A stretch of DNA of 64,000 bases from Rotaria sordida. Its lineage: Eukaryota > Rotifera > Eurotatoria > Philodinida > Philodinidae. The position numbers and the translations under genes were made by a program. Below, in pieces: positions 38,180 to 46,531 of the stretch (positions are counted from its first letter, which is position 1; each line of letters opens with the position of its first letter). Below the pieces are notes generated by a model that worked only from the letters and a program-made list of their open reading frames with translations, had not been told where the DNA came from and did no database searches. Where the stretch lies: assembly GCA_905250125.1 (NCBI GenBank), contig CAJNOL010000082.1, positions 62,001 to 126,000 on the forward strand. The letters are read 5' to 3'.

Positions 38180-38550
38180 AGGTGCCGGAAATTCAAAATC
38201 ACAGTAAATTTTTTTTGTATTTGGTTAGATAGAGGGCACGAAAGTGATTATAAAAAAGTAGTTTTCAAATTTTCAAAACATATTTTTGCCAAAAAAAAAT
38301 TCAAAATGGTGCAGAACCACATTTTTNNNNNNNNNNNNNNNNNNNNNNNNNNNNNNNNNNNNNNNNNNNNNNNNNNNNNNNNNNNNNNNNNNNNNNNNNN
38401 NNNNNNNNNNNNNNNNNNNNNNNNNNAAAATATGTTTTGAAAATTTGAAAACTACTTTTTTATAACCACTTTCGTGCCCTCTATCTAACCAAGTACAAAA
38501 AAAGACAAAAAAAAAAATTTTACTGTGATTTTGAATTTCCGGCACCTTAC
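38180..38550. repeat. Hairpin element with an assembly gap at its centre
   Basis: The left arm begins AAGGTGCCGGAAATTCAAAA and runs through AGATAGAGGGCACGAAAGTG to the gap. The right arm (38427-38550) is its close complement, ending in TTTGAATTTCCGGCACCTTA. One hundred Ns occupy 38327-38426, exactly where the loop would lie. The arms are about 120-145 bases and contain no coding sequence. Probably a MITE whose palindrome stopped sequencing or assembly. Confidence 0.85.
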
Positions 38551-38676
38551 TATGAATTCTAACTATGAAAAAGTTCATGTGCTTTTCTGAAAATTTACTT
38601 GACAAAGGTATAGATTTCTTAGAATTATTGAAAATTTTGTTTGTAGATGTAAATAATTCAATGTGATAATAGTAAA

Positions 38677-39315
38677 ATGCCAAAATCACGTAGAAAAGGT
38701 GATACATCGAAAAATGTAATCAATTCTATTGTACCACCAATTCCACTTCTCGATAGTATTCGTGCACAAATACAAACACCTGATGAACAAAATAATGATA
38801 CTGAATCAGGTAGCGATAATTTAAAAGTATCGACAGCTGGTTGGCAATGTGATATTGATGATTGGTCTGATAAAAAAGCATCAAATAATGGACCAGATAA
38901 ATTTCCTCAAACAATTCGTTCTCTTGAACGTAAGAATGAACAAGCAAAAAAAAATAAAATATTTTCATTAACACAGATAAATAATGATGTTGATGAAAAT
39001 AAAATGGAAAATCAAGAACATATCGATAATCGAATAAAGAAAACATCATCGAAAGATATTGATTTATTAAATTTAACATCAATTGTAAGCGATCTTATTA
39101 CAGGCAAACGTGATGAATCAGCCTATACAGATTTTTTATCAATACTTCAACATTTTTCTGTACATACATTGCGTGATGATCATCTTGAAGAAACTGTTTA
39201 TCATTTAATACAAGCAGCAGTCAGTTTTATACGTTCAAATGAAGATCGATTTGATCCATTTAAATTACAAGAATGTTATCGACAACGATCAATTATTAAA
39301 ACAAATTCTTCTTAA
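38677..39315 (+). CDS. Single-exon 212-aa protein, unknown
   Basis: Intact frame starting MPKSRRKGDTSKNVINSIVP and ending at TAA. Codon use matches the conserved genes here. The first half is polar and probably disordered, with a short conserved-looking patch (STAGWQCDIDDWSDKKAS). The second half (about residues 125-205) is helical, with LLNLTSIVSDLITGKRDES and ETVYHLIQAAVSFIRSNEDR. No signal peptide, membrane span or catalytic motif is seen. The short Trp-containing segment before a charged helical region could be a peptide-binding or dimerisation motif, but I do not recognise a family and assign no function. Confidence 0.65.
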   Translation: MPKSRRKGDTSKNVINSIVPPIPLLDSIRAQIQTPDEQNNDTESGSDNLKVSTAGWQCDIDDWSDKKASNNGPDKFPQTIRSLERKNEQAKKNKIFSLTQINNDVDENKMENQEHIDNRIKKTSSKDIDLLNLTSIVSDLITGKRDESAYTDFLSILQHFSVHTLRDDHLEETVYHLIQAAVSFIRSNEDRFDPFKLQECYRQRSIIKTNSS

Positions 39316-40319
39316 TAATCTATTTGAATGATACAAATGTTGAAAAAACAATTGTAGATTGGCTTAATAACTCTTCCATTTATAGAAATAAATAGAAAAA
39401 AGAAAATATCAAATTTTGAAGGATACTACACTAATTTATGTAAACATAACAAACATCCAACTTTTTTGAAATGACCAAAAACTACTGCCACTCATAGTCA
39501 CTGCTAAACGATATATGCTTATTAATATTTGCTTTATATGAATTTTCAAAATATTATTGACTTAGTTAAGAACTTCAAATCGATCTTTTAAATACTAATA
39601 TTAATATAAGTATTCAGAAATATTTATAGATCTCCATAATCTATGTTTTCACATGAATAAGTGAATTACTTGAAAATTTGTTTGCAATAAGTATATGAAA
39701 AGGATTTGAAAACATCCAAAGATGTCTTTTATCAAAAAGACAGTAGTAGCATATCTATCAAACCAATCTTCACACCAATTCTGATTTTTTCGTAATCAGT
39801 CTAGTTTTGTTAAATAATTTTGATTCTCGAGATTTTTAATGGACTTTCAAAAAAGTATTGAAATGATTATTCATTAGAGCTAAAACCAATTAGAATGAAT
39901 TTTGAAAAAAAAATACTAAGAAATGATAACCCACTTCAAAATATGATAACACTCAATTTATATTTAGTAATATTTCCAAACAGATGCTAGTCCTTCGTTG
40001 ACAAGCGATTCAAAATAGTCATTTTCAAATTGAAAATTATGGTTATTCTATTAATTTTCTTCAAAATTCGACGATGAAATGATACATTAATCACATATCA
40101 CAGCGTGCTGACAAACTATATGATGAATATCCTTGCTTGAACGATTCTTTCGCTAGGATTCTGATGGAAATTGTAATCTGTGATTAATTAATTCGCTTGA
40201 CGAGGAAACTACTCAAACTAATACTCACTGTTTGAGCTTATATTGGGTTCACAAAGAGGCTTCGGTAAAATTAGAAAAGTCCTAAAACAGTTTGTGTCCA
40301 TAGATCTCTGGATCTGAGT
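39316..40319. other. Intergenic, no gene seen
   Basis: AT-rich sequence at the start of the repeat block. All frames are short. No element ends recognised. Confidence 0.45.
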
Positions 40320-40765
40320 TTTCTTTCAAAAACAGGTTGAATGACTAGTAGCATATCTTGAAAGTTTAAGCCAAAAAAGATGTTCCCTTGCCAAGATACT
40401 GAATTTTCAAGTAAACTCGATTTTTGTCACATGAGATATGTTCAGATTCCCAAAAAAAGAAATTACCCAAATTTCTGAAGTTTCCATCAGCTCGATAACT
40501 ATACAGCAGTGCAAATCAAAAGTTCTTAGACATATTGGAAATTTCAGAAATTTCGGAAATTACATCATTTTAGGAAGTAACGTGTAGTTCAGAACACAAA
40601 TGCTTGAAAGCTCCGAAATTTCCTTTTTCGGAAGTCTGAATACTGCTGTGTGACATATCTGTAGTAAAAGATCATTTTTTGAAACTCGATATCTTGACAA
40701 AGAGGCATCTTTTCGGCTGAAACTTTCAGAATATTCTACAAGTGATTCGACCTATTTTTAGGTAT
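40320..40765. repeat. Foldback element, about 100-bp outer arms plus inner complementary stretches
   Basis: The right end reads GAAACTCGATATCTTGACAA, TTTTCGGCTGAAACTTTCAG and ACAAGTGATTCGACC. The left end carries diverged complements (GGTTGAATGACTAGTAGC, CTTGAAAGTTTAAGCC). Inner stretches around AAATTTC and GTCTGAATA also pair. The AACTTTCAG-containing tip resembles the foldback at 15491-15900. Confidence 0.7.
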
Positions 40766-41410
40766 TTGTTCTTTGTTGATATTGAAAATTTTGAATTAAA
40801 TATAATGAATAATCAAAAAATGATCGGTTCTTAATATATTTATAAATACATATTAACATTATTATTTTTGTTGTATTTCTATAACTATTATGGAATACAA
40901 TGAGTTTGTTTCATTATTTTTAATTCGAAAATAGATCATCCTAATGAAATAATGAAAAATAACAATTCCTAGAATTTTTAATTTACTTTATTTGAATAAT
41001 CGACTAACGGTGTGAGTATAGATATGAATAACGCAAAAACCTACATTGTTACTCATGCGATTTTTTTTCAACTTAATTATTGTTCAAATTAAGATCGTAA
41101 AGACCAAACAGAAGTTGCTTCGTCTGCATATTTTTTTCTTCACATTTTCTTTGCAGAGAAGCGATATGTTTGCATAAGCAACACTTGAATAGTTGCATTC
41201 ATCTGCACAAAAAAAGTTCTACAAGCAAATGAAGAATGAAGCACTTTGTTGATTGTCATTGATGGATTTTTTCGTATGTGAAAAAAAAACAACATCATTG
41301 AACGGTTAATTAGTAGATCGCTGCGCTGTAGCATTCTTGATGTTATTGTTGGTGAACATATACGAAACTTTGTTATAGAGTAACCAATAAGATTCTCAAT
41401 TGTATGAGGG

Positions 41411-42036
41411 GTGTCCAAGGACTGAGAAATAGGAATTCTTCCAATTCCTGAAAAACCATATAAAAACATACATAATTTCCAAAGAACTGAGAAATGACCC
41501 TCAAGCACCTTACGTTTCCTTAATAATTCCTCCATTAATTTCTACGAAGGAAACAACAGCCGATGGAAATGACCTCATTTCTCAACCTTAATCCTACTCA
41601 ATTCCTCACATCCAACGAAGGAATTCACCTGCTGACAATTCCTAACTCGAGGAAACAAGGAAATGAAGCGAACTAATCGATAATACTACGAAAGGAACTG
41701 ACATCAAAATCACCTACAAGCTATAGCTTGTAGGTGATTTTGATGTCAGTTCCTTTCGTAGTATTATCGATTAGTTCGCTTCATTTCCTTGTTTCCTCGA
41801 GTTAGGAATTGTCAGCAGGTGAATTCCTTCGTTGGATGTGAGGAATTGAGTAGGATTAAGGTTGAGAAATGAGGTCATTTCCATCGGCTGTTGTTTCCTT
41901 CGTAGAAATTAATGGAGGAATTATTAAGGAAACGTAAGGTGCTTGAGGGTCATTTCTCAGTTCTTTGGGAATTATGTATGTTTTTATATGGTTTTTAAGG
42001 AATTGGAATAATTCCTATTTCTCAGTCCTTGGACAC
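41411..42036. repeat. Near-perfect 626-bp palindrome with no spacer
   Basis: Two 313-base arms meet at 41723/41724 in CAAGCTATAGCTTG. By eye they differ at only a few positions, all in the outer third, for example AATTCTTCC against AATTATTCC. The tips are GTGTCCAAGG and CCTTGGACAC. The arms are rich in GGAATT/AATTCC motifs. A 131-codon minus-strand frame overlapping the left edge (41140-41535) is not recognised. It could be a foldback transposon, a fresh inverted duplication or a chimeric-read artefact. Confidence 0.9.
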
Positions 42037-43930
42037 TGCTGGTCATGTCTAGTCCGTTTTGTCCGTTGATCCCGTCCAGACTAGTCAGAAGACTGAAAGA
42101 AAGAAGATGAAAGGTGGATTTGAACATCCAACCCGACAGTATTCGAAATCTGACGGGCATCCTGACGGCAGACTAGGACACTAATACAGACTGCCATCAG
42201 TTTACACAGTCTAAATTACAGATTGACTGCTGTCCATCCACTAGACAATTAGAAACCAGTCGATGTCAAACGACTTTGACTAGTCTGACACATCTTTAAT
42301 AGTAGTCACGACTGGTCCGAAGTGTCGCCGGCACGCGTCGTGACTAGTCGTTTTTTTAAAGAATGTATCGCCTACTCTAGTCTGAAAAACTCTAAACAAC
42401 TCACTTTCTTCGGACTAATTTATCTTACTAATTTGTTTAAACTAATTAATAATGGGACATCAAAGAAGTAGAATGTAAGTAGAAAAGTTTTTGAGTATCT
42501 GTATCATTTATTAAAATTAATTGATGGACAATGAGATGCATTCGGAACATAGATTGAATAACAGAATAACAATAATTTTATTTTCTGTCTTGTACTGAAA
42601 TTTTCGTAGATGGATAATTAAGCATGATCTGTTATATGAGGTTTACGGAAGTTAATGACATGCATTTATTCTATATTAAAATAAGGTCGATTGTCATCGA
42701 TGTTATTATAATTTATTTTCTAGCTCGAACGACAATAAGACAGTCTGCCATAATCAATAGTGAGGTTAAAGATAGATGATATGTTGTGAACATTTCTCTC
42801 TTGATATATCTTATTATATTTTGTATTTTCATATGTTGAAAATGTAAGAGTATATCTAAATATTAAAAAGCAGGAGTAAATACAAAGAACAATATTTATC
42901 TCGTAGCGAGGAGTGCTAATTTATATATTTTTAAGATTTTAGATCTACTCAATTTTTTAAAAAAGCTTTAAAAATAATTTAAATCTTTTTATATAAAATT
43001 TGATGTCATTTTATTTTAAATATAAATTCTAATAATTATGAATTTAAGAATTAATATAAACTAAGCAAAGTTAATTTAATTGTTAATTAAAGATACGGTG
43101 ATTTAAATTTAAAAGTAAACTAAACCATCGCGTGAAAATATCTAGTTTCTTTTCTGTATAAATTGTTTTTTTATTTTTGCATTTGAAATTTATTTTTTTA
43201 ATGTAATTAATTACTCCTAGTTGATATTTAACCAAAAGATATTTATTCAAAAAATATAAAAATTTTGTAAATTTATTTTGTTTAATGTTGTCTAAGTAAT
43301 TTCGTATTCTGGCAAAGATTATTTTTTATTCGTATGAGAACTGAAAAAACTTTGAGTGAAACTGTATTAAATAGCATCTTAGAATGACTATGAATATGTA
43401 GAAGTTGTTTTCTTGATTATATAGCTCAATGGTCTAAACGATGGGTAAGTGATACATTATATGCATGTTCGAATCTAATCTTCATTCTCTAATATTTCCA
43501 TTTAGACTAATCCGGACTCGTTCACTACACACAAGACTACAACTTGCTCTATGTACCGTCCCTGACGGCCTTATTTTTTCAGTTTTAGATCCATTTCGGA
43601 CGGGCGTCGTTGTCGCCCGTCCTGACTAGTCTTTGTCTCAAAAAGTCCTCGACCAGGACTAGTCCGAACGTCTACCATGTATCTTCCTGTTGATTTCCAA
43701 ATTCATAGTCACGGACGCGTCTTTTTTGAGTAAAGGACTAGTCTTACCATATCTCGTGACGCTCGTCAATCACAACTTTAGGACCAGTATGTATGACGGG
43801 TCGAAGTTCAGACTAGTCATGTCATAGTCGATTTTGAGACAAAGACCGGGCATGACGGCTCGACATGACTAGAAAAAGGACTAGTCATTTAACCCGTCGC
43901 GTGTTCACTTGGGAAAGTCCTTTACATATT
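42037..43930. repeat. Element-like region flanked by clusters of the palindromic octamer GACTAGTC
   Basis: GACTAGTC occurs at 42079, 42278, 42342, 43624, 43657, 43736, 43811 and 43879: eight copies in 1.9 kb, three at the left and five at the right of a 1.1-kb very AT-rich core. The flanks are clearly GC-richer and also carry CCCGTC/GACGGG motifs. A perfect hairpin lies at 43597-43621 (GGACGGGCG, 7-base loop, CGCCCGTCC). The layout resembles transposon subterminal binding-site clusters, but no transposase frame and no clean terminal repeats were found. Confidence 0.6.
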
Positions 43931-44412
43931 TCGACGTAGAATTGAACGGACTATTGTTTTATACAATCATTTTTTTTTTGAATTCGGTAAAGGTAAAAAC
44001 ATTTAGCCAGAATACAGGTAAAATTATGATTTAGGATCATGTCAAAAACCTCATATTTTGAATTTTCCAATTCACATTGAGCTTTGAAAGAGAAACCATA
44101 TGTACATTTTTACACAGCAAAACAAGCTCGAATGGAAACAACCATTCATTGAATTATAATTAAATCAAGAGGATCTCTATTGAAAGATAAGTTTTTCATA
44201 TATGTGTACATAGTATTCTATAATACACATATCGATTGTCTACTTTTATTATAGATAAAAGTCTTGCTACCAATGGATATGAGTTTTATATTATTTGAAA
44301 AACAAAATGATGAATTACAGAAAAAGTCTTGTTAGATTAACCATGAAAGCAACGAGAATAACATAATAATTATTTATATAAACATATAGCTACATCATAA
44401 TAGAAATAATAA
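43931..44412. other. Intergenic, no gene seen
   Basis: AT-rich with no recognisable gene, between the GACTAGTC region and the F-box-like fragment. Confidence 0.5.
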
Positions 44413-44633
44413 TTAGCGCCAAAGACGAAATCTTGATATTTCAATATCGAATCGACTATTTGGAAAACGTCTTTGAACCATTAAACGATAAGATTCAACT
44501 TTTTCATATCGAATTCTACCATAAATATTCAAATAGACAAGTTGTTTTAATCGTTTTACTAATTGACAGAGATCTTCTTCAAAAATAATTACGTGTTGAT
44601 CTAAACGAGAAATGTTTATCTTCCCTGATGAGG
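44413..44633 (-). pseudogene. Terminal exon fragment of an F-box/LRR-like protein
   Basis: The minus strand from a splice-like acceptor (TTAAATAG at 44634) encodes KINISRLDQHVIIFEEDLCQ, then LVKRLKQLVYLNIYGRIRYE and the ending RRFPNSRFDIEISRFRLWR before TAA. The leucine-rich spacing and the S-R-F-D-I-E-I-S-R-F-x-L-W terminus resemble the C-termini of the large F-box/LRR-like families of bdelloid rotifers (from memory, not searched). No upstream exon was found; a small TIR element begins 170 bases away on that side. Probably a truncated gene copy, though a distant 5' part cannot be excluded. Confidence 0.45.
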
Positions 44634-44799
44634 CTATTTAATTAACGTACTAATCGATTCATGTGTTAATAAAGTTCTGTACCAGTGTATAATCAAACTT
44701 TCATGCGATTTTCGTTTAAAAACCGGTCGAACTTAAAATAAAAACCAAAAAGAAGACAATTAGTATGAAACAGAAGTTTTTCAATTGAATATAAAGCCA

Positions 44800-45370
44800 G
44801 GGACAAAAGTTCACTTCATTTTTCCTATCGACGTATTTTTGCAACTGTTTGAGCAATTTCAATCAGTAAATAGTCATTTTAAAGAGCATTTAAAAGTGTA
44901 CTTACTGTGTAAAAATAAAGGTTCTAGCTCAAGAACTAAGAGAGTTAGTAACGAAAGTTTGTTACATGTGTTTTTGGTTCTCAAAAAATAATGGGTGGAG
45001 CAGATTACACGGTCGTATTTGGCATTTCAATGTTTCATCACTCAATATGTTGTATTAAAAAGCAAAATATGTCACAAGATGCAGCATGAAAAGCTCCACA
45101 ATCTGCAAACTACAGCTTATTTTAATTGTGCACTTTTTGTTTTAAAAAAAGCAAAATTCTCTGCGATCGATTTTCGACGCTATGAAAATATTGTTGTTTT
45201 TCGACACATATAATTCATTTCATTTTTTTCATTACCTAATGCATGTTATTAAAAAAATAAAATACACCACAAGATGGAGCGTGAAAAGCTCTACAATTGA
45301 AAAAGAAACATTTGTTAAAATTGCTCGCGTAGCTGCAAAAATATATTGATATGTTGCGAACTTTTGTCCC
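44800..45370. mobile_element. Small non-autonomous TIR element, 571 bp
   Basis: The ends are GGGACAAAAGTTC and GAACTTTTGTCCC, a near-perfect 13-base terminal inverted repeat of mariner-like length. The interior has two direct copies of a 50-base block (CACAAGATGCAGCATGAAAA at about 45071 and CACAAGATGGAGCGTGAAAA at about 45269). Two short frames (44785-44991, 44995-45213) lack any transposase motif. Likely a deletion derivative. Confidence 0.65.
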
Positions 45371-45638
45371 ATATATTATTGTTCTTTTATTAACAAGAAA
45401 TGATTCTTAGTCATGTTTGTTTTTTTAAATCAACCAATTCTATTTGATAAATAGTCTTAAATAAAACAACATTCATTTAATATGTCTTTTTTTTAAAGGT
45501 TTTTAACTAAGACTTTAATTATTACCGAATGAATTCAAGCAAGTTCAAGAGAAAAACACAAAAGTTTCTTATTACTAATTCAGAAAATTCTTCTTTTCAA
45601 CGAAAAGATAATGAATATTATATGGTACTGTAAATGTA

Positions 45639-45989
45639 CCCAGGAGAATCATTCCAACAATCGGATCCGATCGGATTCCTATCGGATTCGATCGGATTTT
45701 ATTGGAATTTCTATAAATCCGACGAAATCCTATAGGAATCCGGGAGACGATCCTACTAACGGAACCTTAGTGTCTAGACGTTATAGGATCCTACTATCGG
45801 ATTCCGATAGTAATTCATCGTATAAATATGACTGGTGTCTAGTATTGGGTTAAAATGCTAATTAGCACGTAATTAAGAAAATAGGTTTCGCCCGTCAGAT
45901 CCGTTAGTCGATCCGTTTTCCGGAATCCCATAGGATTTTGTCGGATAGTCGGATCCGATTGGATCCGGTATCGGATTCATTCACCTGGG
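45639..45989. mobile_element. MITE, 351 bp, TA target-site duplication
   Basis: It starts CCCAGGAGAATCATTCC and ends with the diverged complement (ATTCACCTGGG), flanked on both sides by TA. The interior is built of repeated ATCGGAT/ATCCGAT units (for example TCGGATCCGATCGGATTCC) and is far less AT-rich than its surroundings. No coding capacity. Tc1/mariner-type non-autonomous element, judged by TIR and TA. Confidence 0.75.
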
Positions 45990-45992
45990 TAG

Positions 45993-46466
45993 ATCAAGAA
46001 CAAGCTAATAGAACATTCTCAAAAATTGCAACACAATCCGTTTCCAGCTGTCATGTTATTTTAATTGATGGTCAATATAAAGATGATGCATTTGCTTATT
46101 TATCACATTCATCAAGAGATTATGAAGAATTATCAACAATTACAACTGAACAAGCACGTTCTGAAATTATAAAACATACAGTTGACAAAATCGAAGAATA
46201 CAATAAATTAAATGAAGGCGAACAACTGAATACTTTGAAAACAAAAATAAACACAGTGCTGGTAGCTGGTGGTGTAGATGAAGGAATCGACCAAGTCAGA
46301 AATAGTTTGTTGCTATTGAACAACAGCACCACCAACATCGAAGAACTTTTTAATGCTGGTGACAAACTATCAAAACATCTCTACCATGAATTGAAAGGAA
46401 AAATTAATGTTATTCCACCCATCACATACCTCATGTCACGTGACAATGACGACGAGGACGATCAAC
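45993..46466 (+). CDS. Coding exon of unknown protein next to the MITE
   Basis: An open frame with codon use like the conserved genes begins DQEQANRTFSKIATQSVSSC and continues through HVILIDGQYKDDAFAYLSHS and a long helical stretch (KHTVDKIEEYNKLNEGEQLN) to RDNDDEDDQ, where a strong donor (GTAAGT) follows at 46467. The apparent acceptor AG (45991-45992) overlaps the MITE's right TA, so the insertion sits at or in the intron end. The frame also stays open leftwards into the MITE. No family recognised. A candidate first exon (ATG at 45529, MNSSKFKRKTQKFLITNSEN) lies left of the MITE but does not join in phase. The intron that starts here contains the piggyBac element. It may be a displaced 5' part of the ClpB-like gene; this is unproven. 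Confidence 0.45.
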
Positions 46467-46531
46467 GTAAGTCAAAAAATATTTTCTTTATTCTTCTTAA
46501 CCAAAACCCACGCAAAAAGAATAAATGTTAA

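Noticed and set aside
38273..38707. A 144-codon minus-strand frame crossing the N gap
   Set aside because: It consists of hairpin-arm sequence plus unknown residues and has no independent support.
41140..41535. 131-codon minus-strand frame at the palindrome edge
   Set aside because: It runs from unique sequence into the palindrome arm, with no motif and atypical composition.
44625..44632. CTGATGAG as a hammerhead ribozyme core
   Set aside because: No matching CGAAA core or closing stems follow; the bases belong to the F-box-like exon on the other strand.
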